DNA of 64,000 bases, taken from assembly GCF_016718685.1 (NCBI RefSeq), contig NZ_JADKCX010000007.1:1-64000 (forward strand), given 5' to 3'. The DNA comes from Haliscomenobacter sp. GTDB taxonomy: Bacteria; Bacteroidota; Bacteroidia; Chitinophagales; Saprospiraceae. A program made the position numbers and the translations under genes. Numbering within the stretch: the stretch's first letter is position 1; the number at the start of each line of letters is the position of its first letter. The notes below the pieces were generated by a model that did no database searches, was not told where the DNA came from, and worked only from the letters and a program-made list of their open reading frames with translations. This document shows, one piece after another, positions 11,201 through 18,594 of this stretch.

Positions 11201-11940
11201 TTGCTAAAATTGTCGAGGTACTTGGAACTTTCCACTTCCGCGCCACCCGTAAACGCACTGGCAGGGCCCTTGGTGGTAATGGAAATGATGCCCCCGGTCA
11301 CGTCGCCATATTGAGCTTCCATACCTCCGGTAATCACCTGGAGTTGTTCGATTTCGGTTTCGGGAATGAGGTTACCGCGTACCCGAATACCATCGATGTA
11401 ATAATCGGTATTCGTGGTGCGAGACCCCCTTACCGTAATGGCACGGCCTTCATCGGATGAGGCCAAACCCGCCGAAGTTGCAGCCAATGCATTGATGTTG
11501 CGGGTAGGCAGGTTGCGGATTTGTTCGCTGGTGATCACTGAGCCGGAAGTGGTATTGTCCTGCTCGATCAGCGGGACTCGATATTGGGTGATGTTGACTA
11601 CATCCAATACAATTCCACCTTGAGACTCCAACTCAATGTCAGCCTTGTTTGACTTGCCTGCTAGCACCTTAATGTTGGCGATTCGGCTTTGTTTGTAGCC
11701 AAGGTAGGAAACTTCAACATCATAGGTTCCAGGATCAAGATCCGGAAAATTGAAGTTGCCCTTATCGTCGGTATCGGTTCCGGTAAGTTGTACACCGTTT
11801 TTATAAAGCGCCACAGAGCCAAAGGATATCGGCTCTTTGGTCTCTTTATCGGTAATTTTACCGCTCAAAGAGGTCTGCGCAAGAGACAGCGTTGTAATGC
11901 TACAAAACAATAAACAACACAGTAGTAATTTATGCATCAT
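8284..11940 (-). CDS. TonB-dependent receptor with carboxypeptidase-regulatory domain
   Basis: This 1218-residue outer-membrane receptor has a signal peptide (MHKLLLCCLLFCSITTLSLAQ), a carboxypeptidase-regulatory-like beta-sandwich (about residues 23-105, SGKITDKETKEPISFG), a plug domain (about 115-230, with VITSEQIRNLPTRNINALA and YGDVTGGIISITTKGP) and a long beta-barrel ending in an aromatic residue (IYIGAIYNF). I choose the ATG at 11940. The alternative upstream GTG at 11958 overlaps a TAnnTTTG box, so it would not be transcribed with a leader. The substrate is unknown; it is not a clear SusC because no SusD follows. It heads the operon with the T9SS protein, PorV-like protein, lipoprotein and phosphoesterase. 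Confidence 0.92.
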   Translation of the reverse strand: MMHKLLLCCLLFCSITTLSLAQTSLSGKITDKETKEPISFGSVALYKNGVQLTGTDTDDKGNFNFPDLDPGTYDVEVSYLGYKQSRIANIKVLAGKSNKADIELESQGGIVLDVVNITQYRVPLIEQDNTTSGSVITSEQIRNLPTRNINALAATSAGLASSDEGRAITVRGSRTTNTDYYIDGIRVRGNLIPETEIEQLQVITGGMEAQYGDVTGGIISITTKGPASAFTGGAEVESSKYLDNFSNTLAGVNLSGPILKNKQGHSILGYRFSGRYTDQLDDNPSSVPLFQVKPEKLLELEANPIISSQGSFLVNADYLKQDDVNSLSTRPNERYKRIDVTGKLDARLNKAIDLSFSGSYVDEQDQFTPGGWRLLNSENNPLNNTNTYRGVFRFRHRLGGAANPGQNNTNNNSLIQNASYTLQFGYEKTKGDVADARHGQNYFAYGHVGKFDIEWVPTFNFVFDRVTQQNVLQHTDYRQVLRKYTPGTSNPVLANYNNVMGLTPNEGVNSQIGRIFIPSVQEGGSVLALGNFVAPNGLISDVYTGSWGFHTNVGSVYNQASFSNGDLYTFHGRTNFDLVPGNSDQGRHNIQIGFIYEQRTDRGYVVAPQTLWNIARQQANNHILGIVEGAENIGSITDTVNGQPLTLNLRQLSIAQNEDNKFYRSIRAKNNIPLTEYVNVDGMDPSELSLSMFSAKELNDQGIISYYGYDYLGKQFDGTFNDFFTATDADGVRTFPVAPNRPIYSAFYIQDKFTFRDIILRLGLRVDRYDANTKVLKDPYSLYEIMGASEYHDQFGGARPGNIGDEYKVYLNDAGTNIEAYRDGDQWYRPNGSPVNSPIEIFSGGLVFPKYKDENASKISNYIKSRDFNPEASFEDYKAQINIMPRLAFSFPISDDANFFAHYDILVQRPATNTISTAVDYFYFTDNPGAVKNNPNLKPERTIDYEVGFQQRLTETSKLKVSAYYKEIRNWIQVRTFFPVPIITQYTTYDNLDFGTVKGFSFEYELRRTGNATLNANYTLQFADGTGSDANSQRGLTSRGNLRTLFPLNYDERHRLNFNFDYRFFKDQSNIPKFLADAGLNLQAIGVSGRPYTARRTPLELGGTQTIGSINGARKPWTFTLNARIDKTINFAKGGGLNIYCRVSNLLNRQNVLNVYPATGSATDDGFLASANGQDKLRNIQNSVREVEAYLASYQWAIINPGLYSLPRRIYIGAIYNF

Positions 11941-11957
11941 ATGCAGGGTGTTTTCCA

Positions 11958-11965
11958 CAAAAGTA
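11958..11965 (-). promoter_or_regulatory. putative -7 box of the TonB receptor operon
   Basis: The minus strand reads TACTTTTG, matching the Bacteroidota -7 consensus TAnnTTTG, about 18 bases before the chosen ATG. I see no good -33 TTG at the usual distance, so the call is tentative. Confidence 0.35.
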
Positions 11966-12355
11966 AGACTGGCGATAAAGTTAAGACTTTATTAAAAAGT
12001 TCATCTGACAATGAACGACAAATACGGATTTTCTCCGCATGCTTTTAGCGTTTATAGCAACATTCCTGCATTTTGTCGATTATTGCGGTTTCGGAGCAAA
12101 AAAAAAATCATCTTGCATGCAACTTTTATGAGGCTTTATCGTCTTTAACAATATAATCATCCGGCTGACTTGCCTGAGGGCTTGGCTAAACTGAGCTATA
12201 ACATACCATAACAAATCGTCTGATTTGGCGTGTGTCAGTTTTTTCAAGCCTTGAAACCGACCAAATACTTCCAAAGAGTTTACATCTGTAAGCACTGCCT
12301 TGTTTTGTCTCAAGTCAGCTTAGCGCACGTCTAATTTTTTTGTTTTAGGCAAAAA

Positions 12356-12436
12356 ATGAAAACAAGTGCTAAAAAAGAATGGATTGTTGAGCAATATCCC
12401 AACAACCCATTCTTGGAAATTAATGCAAGAATTTAA
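12356..12436 (+). CDS. possible 26-residue small protein or sRNA containing a strong hairpin
   Basis: In the 675-base gap between the TonB receptor and the VanZ-like gene, an ATG frame encodes MKTSAKKEWIVEQYPNNPFL plus six residues. A long hairpin lies inside it (12375-12389 with 12400-12414, one mismatch, AAGAATGG...CCATTCTT), and a textbook terminator follows 30 bases after the stop. No plus-strand gene precedes that terminator, so something short must be transcribed here. Whether the product is the peptide or the RNA itself cannot be decided from sequence. The rest of the gap (11966-12355) shows nothing I can support. Confidence 0.3.
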   Translation: MKTSAKKEWIVEQYPNNPFLEINARI

Positions 12437-12466
12437 GAGAGTTTTTTCATACTAATCCGTATTGGC

Positions 12467-12500
12467 ATGCCACGCAAGTTTGCGTGGCATCTTTTTTTAT
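12467..12500 (+). terminator. rho-independent terminator
   Basis: ATGCCACGCAA (12467-12477) pairs with TTGCGTGGCAT (12480-12490) and is followed by CTTTTTTTATT. The stem is strong and the T-tract lies on the plus strand. It ends whatever short transcript begins in the gap after position 12000. Confidence 0.85.
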
Positions 12501-12614
12501 TAACCAAATGTAAAAAAACTTTCAGTTTCTGAAATTTTTCAGCCAAAAAAAATGGCTTTTGTGATCTCCAACCACGGGATAAAGTTTACTTTAGTCGAGT
12601 CAAAATCACGGTAA

Positions 12615-12965
12615 ATGCTTAAATCCTTGCTGCCTGCGCTACTTTGGGCCTCGATCATTTTATTGCTTTCTGCGCATCCCCAAATGGGCGTTCCTCACCC
12701 AATTTGGGTGATTCAACCAGACAAAATTGCCCATGCCGGAGCCTATGCCCTCCTTGCCTTCTTGTTGCACTACGGTTTTAGGCAGCCGCTAATGCCGGTT
12801 GTTTTGGGCACTGTTTACGGAATTTGTATTGAATTCATGCAGCAAGCCTTTTTTTATGGCCGTCAGCTCGATGTTTTTGACATGGTTGCCAATCTGGTCG
12901 GTTGTTTGTTGGGTGTATGGTTTTTTTCCCGTTTTGCGCATCTTTTACCCTTTCTGCGCAAATAG
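12615..12965 (+). CDS. VanZ-family membrane protein
   Basis: This 116-residue protein has about four hydrophobic helices and family-typical features: an early DKIAHAGAYALLAF segment (about residues 36-50), GICIEFMQ (about 70-77) and a final helix after DVFDMVANLVGCLLG. VanZ-like proteins are small inner-membrane proteins; a link to teicoplanin resistance is known only for the founding member and should not be assumed here. It is followed on the same strand by the TPR gene, about 110 bases away and apparently with its own promoter. The start codon has no strong ribosome-binding site, as is usual in this phylum. Confidence 0.8.
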   Translation: MLKSLLPALLWASIILLLSAHPQMGVPHPIWVIQPDKIAHAGAYALLAFLLHYGFRQPLMPVVLGTVYGICIEFMQQAFFYGRQLDVFDMVANLVGCLLGVWFFSRFAHLLPFLRK

Positions 12966-13022
12966 TTTGGTCGTGCTTCAACACATTGGGGCCGGCAACC
13001 GTTTTTTTTAGGAATCAAAGTT

Positions 13023-13030
13023 TATCTTTA
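13023..13030 (+). promoter_or_regulatory. weak -7-like box before the TPR gene
   Basis: TATCTTTA differs by one base from TAnnTTTG and lies 46 bases before the ATG of the TPR gene. I see no clear -33 element. Confidence 0.25.
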
Positions 13031-13076
13031 GTGCCTTATATCTATATTTAGGCTAACCAAAATTTAAGCGGTACCA

Positions 13077-14890
13077 ATGAGAAAGATGTGGTTACTTGTA
13101 GCAACGATGTTGCTCTGTGTAGGATGGTCGATGGCGCAGGACGCCAAGTTGGCGCAGCAATACCTGGCCGATGGGGAATTTGAAAAGGCCGTAGTGCTTT
13201 TTGAAAAATTATACACCCAGGACAACGACAATGATTACTATTTTGATCGATACATCGAGTGCCTGATGGAGCTGCAACGCTATGAGGATCTGGAGCGTAG
13301 CCTGGTCAAACAAATCCGCCGACGCCCCAACGAAAGCCGCTTGTACGTCAACTATGGCCGCATGTATGAGCAGCAAGGCAAAGAAGAAGAAGCCAAAAAA
13401 CAGTACCGCAAAGCCATTGAACAATTGCCCAAAGACCGGTATGCGGTGAGCAAACTGGCCAACGCTTTTAGTGCCGCCAACAAATACGATTTGGCAGTAG
13501 AAACGTACGAGAAAGGAGCAAGCATGCTCAACGACCGGCAATTTTTTTCCTACAGCCTGGCCGATCTTTACCGCCGCAAAGGCGATGTCGCGAAAATGAT
13601 CGAACAATACCTCAATAGCCTCGATGCTTTTCCAGAACGAGTAGACAACATCAAGAGTATCTTTCAGCGCTACCTTTCCGCAGAGGATATGAACGTATTG
13701 CAGCAACAACTTTACGACCGCATCCAAACGGCGAGCAACTCCGGTTCTGTACAATACATCGACATGCTGGCCTGGGCTTTTTGCAGAGAAAAGATTACAA
13801 GAATGCCCTGCGTCAGGTACGTGCACTGGACAAACAGCAAAAAGGGGACGGCCTTCGCGTATACCAACTGGCTCAAATAGCCTCCAATGACAAAGATTAC
13901 GATGTAGCCATTGAAGCCTACCAATACGTAATTGATAAAGGCGCTGGAACCCCTTTCTTTGTCGAATCAAAACAAGAATACCTGCGTTGCCGCCGCAACA
14001 AACTGGTAGAAGGATACACCTATAGCAAAGAAGAACTCCTGGAACTGGAGCGACAATACGAAACCTTCATCAACGATTACGGTAAATCGCGCAGCACCGC
14101 TGCGCTGATCATGGAATTGGCCGATCTGGAAGCCATTTATCTCAATAATCTTGACAAATCCATCACCCTGCTGGCGGAATTGATCACCTTGCCCGGCATT
14201 ACAGCCGGAACCCTGGGACAAGCCAAACTCAACCTTGGTGATTATTACTTGATGAAAACCGAGGTTTGGGAATCGACTTTATTGTATTCGCAAGTTGACA
14301 AATCGTACAAAGATGATATTCTGGGCCACGAAGCCCGTTTCCGCAATGCCCGTTTGGCTTATTATTCTGGTGATTTTGAATGGGCGCAAGCGCAATTTGA
14401 AATCCTCAAAGCATCAACCGCCAAACTGATTGCCAACGATGCCCTCGATATGTCGGTGTTCATTTCGGACAACCTCAACCTGGATACTACGGCCACTGCG
14501 CTGGAGTATTACGCTGAAGCAGACATGTTGATTTTTCAAAATCGCTTTACGGAAGCATTCAGCAAACTGGATAGTTTGATCAGGGAGTACCCCAACCACT
14601 CCCTGGAGGATGATGTGTGGTACCTCAAAGCCAAAGTTTTCACCAAAAAACGCGATTACGCCCAGGCGGGTAAGATGTACCAAATGATCATCGATAATTA
14701 TCCCGACGAGATTCGCGCCGACAATTCCATTTTTGCCTTGGCCGAATTGTATGAAAATGTGAACCAGTTGAATGATAAAGAGAAAGCGTCGAAACTATAC
14801 GAGAAGCTCTTTATCGACTTCTCGGGAAGTACTTTTGCTGTAGAGGCAAGAAAACGGTATCGACTGCTGAGAGGAGATAAAATACAATAG
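13077..14890 (+). CDS. secreted/periplasmic tetratricopeptide-repeat protein (one frameshift)
   Basis: The reconstructed protein is about 604 residues, with a signal peptide (MRKMWLLVATMLLCVGWSMAQ) and helical TPR-type repeats through most of its length (for example LYVNYGRMYEQQGKEEEAKK, FALAELYENVNQLNDKEKA). The frame changes at a run of five T at 13778-13782; six T would read AWAFLQRKDYKNALRQ and join both halves. TPR proteins of this kind act as scaffolds in the periplasm or outer membrane; the partner is unknown. The gene converges on rpmH, with a palindrome between the two stop codons. Confidence 0.8.
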
Positions 14891-14892
14891 GG

Positions 14893-14989
14893 AGTGATGA
14901 GTGATGAATTATGAGTGATCAATTGACCAAGAAACAAATTTCTTGACAATCCTGACTAACTCATAACTCATCATTCATAACTCATCACT
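14893..14989. repeat. palindrome between convergent genes (ATGAGTGATGA type) with inner hairpin
   Basis: The left arm 14893-14920 (AGTGATGAGTGATGAATTAT...) and right arm 14955-14989 are imperfect reverse complements built from ATGAGT/GATGA words. A perfect inner hairpin CAAGAAA-CAAA-TTTCTTG lies at 14928-14945. It sits between the stops of the TPR gene and rpmH and even overlaps the rpmH stop codon, so a bidirectional terminator role is plausible. Confidence 0.7.
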
Positions 14990-15143
14990 ATTTCAGCCGT
15001 TTTTCGTCAGAAACCGTCAGCTTGTGACGACCCTTGGCACGGCGTGCCGCCAATACTCTACGGCCGTTCTTCGAACTCATACGAGTACGGAAGCCGTGCT
15101 TGTTGGCACGTTTACGACGGGAAGGTTGATAAGTCCTTTTCAT
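14988..15143 (-). CDS. rpmH: 50S ribosomal protein L34
   Basis: This 51-residue, Arg/Lys-rich protein begins MKRTYQPSRRKRANKHGFRT and contains GRRVLAARRAKGRHKLTVSD, which is diagnostic for L34 of the large ribosomal subunit. The start ATG is at 15143 and the stop TAG at 14990-14988. L34 proteins are usually 44-52 residues, so this one is complete. The classical neighbours rnpA and dnaA are not present; frr lies upstream on the same strand with a gap of about 140 bases. The stop codon lies in the arm of a palindrome. Confidence 0.97.
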   Translation of the reverse strand: MKRTYQPSRRKRANKHGFRTRMSSKNGRRVLAARRAKGRHKLTVSDEKRLK

Positions 15144-15281
15144 TTTATTTTGCTTTTATGCACTTTGGCTCTTAAAAAAGTGGGGCAAAAGTAGAACTTA
15201 ATTTGGAAAAGACCAAATCTTTGAGGCATAAATAAATTCCATTTTGTCTATGCCCCTCATGTCGCTTTCACACCTCACACC

Positions 15282-15848
15282 CTATATCGTCATGATCTCT
15301 TTCTCCTTCCCTTTGACCAGTTCATCTACCTGGCCGATGTATTTTTTGGAAAGGTTGTCTGCATCTTCTTCCAACTTTTTACCCAAGTCTTCCGGAGTGC
15401 CATTTTTCACGGCCTTTTTGATGGCTTCAATCGCATCTCTACGGCCACTCCGAACGCCTACTTTGGATTCTTCACCCAAATGTGCACAACGTTTGACCAA
15501 ATCGCGGCGACGTTCTTCCGTAAGCGGTGGAATCGACAAACGCACCACCTGGCCATCGTTCATGGGCGTCACCCCAAGGTTTGCTTCAAAGATTGATTTT
15601 TCAATCGGCGCCAGCATCGATCTTTCCCAGGGTTGAATGACAATGGTCCGCGAATCAGAAGTACTCACATTGGCCACTTGGCTCATCGGCGTAGGCGTGC
15701 CATAATAAGAAACCATCAAGCTGGTAACCAATGCTGGACTGGCTTTCCCAGTCGTAATTTTTGACAATTCGATCTTGAGGTGTTCAATGGCTTTGTCCAT
15801 TTGGTCCTCAGCATCTTCCATGATTAGGTCAATTTCCTCCTGCGTCAT
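15282..15848 (-). CDS. frr: ribosome-recycling factor
   Basis: This 188-residue protein releases ribosomes from mRNA after termination, acting with EF-G. It shows the three-helix bundle sequence of the family (LKIELSKITTGKASPALV near the N-terminus, RLSIPPLTEERRRDLVKR in the middle, ending EIMTI) and the family length of about 185. It lies on the minus strand between the YugP-like peptidase and rpmH. The usual partner pyrH is not adjacent. The gene is intact, unlike several of its neighbours. Confidence 0.97.
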   Translation of the reverse strand: MTQEEIDLIMEDAEDQMDKAIEHLKIELSKITTGKASPALVTSLMVSYYGTPTPMSQVANVSTSDSRTIVIQPWERSMLAPIEKSIFEANLGVTPMNDGQVVRLSIPPLTEERRRDLVKRCAHLGEESKVGVRSGRRDAIEAIKKAVKNGTPEDLGKKLEEDADNLSKKYIGQVDELVKGKEKEIMTI

Positions 15849-15897
15849 ACGAATGTTTTTGTTGCGAGTGCAAAAATCAAGAAAAATATGGAAAAAG

Positions 15898-15946
15898 AAA
15901 AGACAGAAAGAGGAAATGAAAGTTCATTTTCCTTTTTCTGTCTTTT
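15898..15946 (-). terminator. terminator after the zinc metallopeptidase gene
   Basis: AAAGACAGAAAGAGGAAATGAA pairs with TTCATTTTCCTTTTTCTGTCTTT, nearly perfect over 20 bases with a two-base apex. T-runs are present in both directions, so it can work either way; the gene it serves on the minus strand is the one at 15978. Confidence 0.75.
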
Positions 15947-15977
15947 TTGTCTACAATCAGTCTACTATGAAGCTACA

Positions 15978-16676
15978 TTAATCCCTCGATGCCCCCAAAT
16001 AGCGCAGCAACAGATAAACCACCATCACCAGCGCCGAAATGGCTGCCACGACATAAGTCATTGCCGCCCACCACAAGGCATCTTTGGCTCCAGCATATTC
16101 CTCGCCACGCGCCATGCCCGATTCATTGAGCCAGGCCAGTGCCCTGCGGCTAGCGTCGAACTCCACGGGAAGGGTAACGAAACTGAATAAGGCGGTTACC
16201 CCAAAGACAATAGCGGTGATCAGCAAAAGCTGTGGCACGGTGTTGATGAGCATAAATGATCCAATCAACAACCATTGCTGAGTCATTGCTGAAAAGTTAA
16301 CAATGGGCACCAGGCGTGAGCGCAGTTGCAGCATACTATAAGCGGTAGCGTGTTGTACAGCGTGGCCACACTCGTGAGCCGCTACTGCCGCAGCAGCAAT
16401 ACTATTGGTGGCATAAACCGCTTCACTCAAGGCCACCGTTTTGGTAGCGGGATTGTAGTGGTCGGTCAACATGCCTTGAGCAGGCACAACTTGAACATCA
16501 TGAATACCATAATGCCGCAGCATGGCTTCAGCAATTTCTTTACCCGTCAGGCCCGAACGAATCCGAATCTGGCTATAATGTTTAAATTTGGACTGTAAGC
16601 GAGCACTGACGATGAAGCCAATGATGGAAAAAAATCCACCAATCAGCATAAAACCTAAATACTCTGCGTTCATCAT
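15978..16676 (-). CDS. YugP-type membrane zinc metallopeptidase
   Basis: This 232-residue membrane protein has an N-terminal helix (about 5-25), a zinc-binding HECGH motif near residue 100 inside AAAAVAAHECGHAVQHATAY, and two or three C-terminal helices (about 135-170 and 200-225). The FDASRRALAWL segment after the second helix group provides the third metal ligand and is typical of the neutral zinc metallopeptidase 2 family (PF04298, B. subtilis YugP). The family is widespread but its substrate is poorly known. Two adjacent ATG codons begin the gene. It lies between serS and frr on the same strand and has its own terminator. Confidence 0.9.
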   Translation of the reverse strand: MMNAEYLGFMLIGGFFSIIGFIVSARLQSKFKHYSQIRIRSGLTGKEIAEAMLRHYGIHDVQVVPAQGMLTDHYNPATKTVALSEAVYATNSIAAAAVAAHECGHAVQHATAYSMLQLRSRLVPIVNFSAMTQQWLLIGSFMLINTVPQLLLITAIVFGVTALFSFVTLPVEFDASRRALAWLNESGMARGEEYAGAKDALWWAAMTYVVAAISALVMVVYLLLRYLGASRD

Positions 16677-16723
16677 TTGTTTTTTTTATTTTAGACTTTC
16701 ATTCCCTATTACAAGTCACAGGT

Positions 16724-17999
16724 TCAATTGATCAAATCAAAACCCGTGTACTTGCGCAATACTTCAGGAATAACAATTCCCTCCGGAGTTTGGTTGTTTT
16801 CCAGAATGGAAGCCACGATCCGCGCCAAAGCCAGGGCGCTGCCATTCAGGGTGTGTACCAATTGAATGTCTTTGTCTCTGCCTTCGCGGAAACGCATTTT
16901 CATGCGGTTAGACTGAAACGTCTCAAAATTGGACACCGAGCTCACTTCGAGCCAGCGTTTTTGCGCCGCACTCCATACCTCAAAATCAAAAGTGAGTGCA
17001 GAGGTAAAACCCATGTCACCTCCACATAAACGCAGGATACGGAACGGCAAGCCCAATTTGTTCAGCAAGCCAGCGACGTGCTCCAACATCTCCATGAGGG
17101 TATCGTACGATTTATCGGGATGCACAATTTGTACAATCTCGATTTTGTCGAACTGGTGTACACGGTTCAGCCCACGTACATGCGCACCGTAAGAACCAGC
17201 TTCCCGTCGAAAACAAGGCGTATAAGCCGTCATTTTGATGGGCAACTCGCTGGCATCAAGAATTTGATCCCGGTAAATATTGGTGACGGGCACCTCGGCC
17301 GTAGGGATCAAGTAGAGATTGTCCAGCGTCACATGGTACATTTGCGCCTCTTTGTCTGGCAATTGCCCTGTTCCCCGTGCAGAGTCTTCATTGACCATCA
17401 GTGGTGGGATAATTTCTTCATATCCCGCTGCGCTTGCTTCATCCAGGAAAAAATTGATGAGTGCGCGTTCCAGTTTTGCTCCTTTCCCACGATAAACCGG
17501 AAATCCAGCGCCAGTCAATTTGACTCCCAGCTCCAGGTCGAATACTTTGTACTTGGCAGCGAGTTCCCAGTGCGGCAATGCCGATTCATCCAATTCTGGC
17601 TCTGGGCCTGGTCGAAAAATTTCGTTGTCCTCCGGAGTGATTCCCACCGGGACAGAATCATGTGGAATATTCGGAACAAGGTAAAGTTGTTCGGTGAGTT
17701 GCTCCTCTGCTGACTTTAAATCTTCTTCAATCACGGCAGAACGCTCTTTCAAACCCGCTACTGGCTGCGGAATTGTTCGGCTTCCTCTTTTTGCCTTGTT
17801 TCATCAAAGCACCGATTTCAGTGGAAAGGCGGTTGCGTTCGGCATTCAAATCGTCCAATTCCGTTTTTAATCTCTTGCGCAACTCGTCGAGGGCGAGGAT
17901 CGACTCAACGGTTTGGAAAAGGTTCTCTTTGGCGTTTCTTTTCTTCAATCCGGCCAGGACGCGCTCCTTGTTGTTCCGGATAAAATTGACTTGTAACAT
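16724..17999 (-). CDS. serS: serine--tRNA ligase (two single-base gaps)
   Basis: SerRS charges tRNA-Ser. The N-terminal coiled-coil arm (MLQVNFIRNNKERVLAGLKK...) is in one frame and the catalytic core in another. The core shows class II motif 2 (FRREAGSYGAHVRGLNRVHQ) and motif 3 (NGSALALARIVASIL), ending RKYTGFDLIN. Between them two bases appear to be missing: one T in the run at 17788-17792 and one C at about 17761 (plus-strand view). Restoring both gives KKEEAEQFRSQVAGLKERSAV and a protein of about 425 residues, the normal length. Because the enzyme is essential and no second copy is seen here, sequence error is the simplest explanation. The start lies downstream of a TAnnTTTG box and a palindrome. 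Confidence 0.93.
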
Positions 18000-18029
18000 A
18001 GTTAGGCGTGATGCTTAATTGTAACCGTT

Positions 18030-18150
18030 AAGAAGTTGAAGGTTGAAAGTTGAAAAGCGAAAAGTGTGAACCAAGGTTAAACGACTTAATTTCAACCTAA
18101 CCACGCCTCAACCGCCTCAACTCTCTCAACCCTTCAACTTTCTCAAACTT
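18030..18150. repeat. palindrome in the serS leader (GTTGAA type)
   Basis: The left arm 18030-18057 (AAGAAGTTGAAGGTTGAAAG...) and right arm 18107-18150 (CTCAACCGCCTCAACTCTCT...) are imperfect reverse complements made of GTTGAA/TTCAAC words. It lies between the serS start and its probable -7 box, so the serS mRNA would carry it as a long structured 5' leader. Confidence 0.7.
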
Positions 18151-18158
18151 TAATTTTA

Positions 18159-18166
18159 CAAAGATA
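18159..18166 (-). promoter_or_regulatory. putative -7 box of serS
   Basis: The minus strand reads TATCTTTG, an exact TAnnTTTG match, 160 bases before the serS ATG. The -33 region is T-rich but has no exact TTG. Confidence 0.45.
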
Positions 18167-18189
18167 GTGCGTGGAATTAAAAATAAATG

Positions 18190-18197
18190 TATTTTTG
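18190..18197 (+). promoter_or_regulatory. putative -7 box of rho with a long leader
   Basis: TATTTTTG matches TAnnTTTG on the plus strand and is nearly back-to-back with the serS box. If it is used, rho has a leader of about 390 bases (18205-18594). In that leader I see only a possible 20-residue frame (ATG at 18305, stop at 18367) and no terminator-like hairpin. Confidence 0.35.
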
Positions 18198-18594
18198 TCC
18201 CACAACAGCACACCTCTTTCTTTCGATAGCACACAAGTAAGGTGATTTCCTTCTTCACAAAGAGCTGCACATTCCTCTATTATTCTTCCTTAAACACACA
18301 ATAAATGCCGTTTTTAAGGGTTTTGAGAGGAGAACAACTTCTGGTTTTGCTATACACGAGAATCTAACGGTGTCTACCGGTCAATGACTAGTAACAGGTA
18401 AGCAAGTTTATCTTTTTTACTAATCATCAACCAAATTCAGGGTTACGCATCAAAATTCAAACACTTGTTTTTTTTGATTCCGCTATCTCCACCCACGTCT
18501 GCACGATTGTTTTAAATTCAAATAACATTCATTTACCAAGTCCCGAAGCAAGCTACGGCTTTCGCTTCAATTTCAAAAAGAAGCCTTTTCAATT

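Noticed and set aside
12080..12313. 77-residue open frame on the minus strand
   Set aside because: It needs a TTG start, has no family features, and lies in an A/T-rich gap upstream of the TonB receptor.
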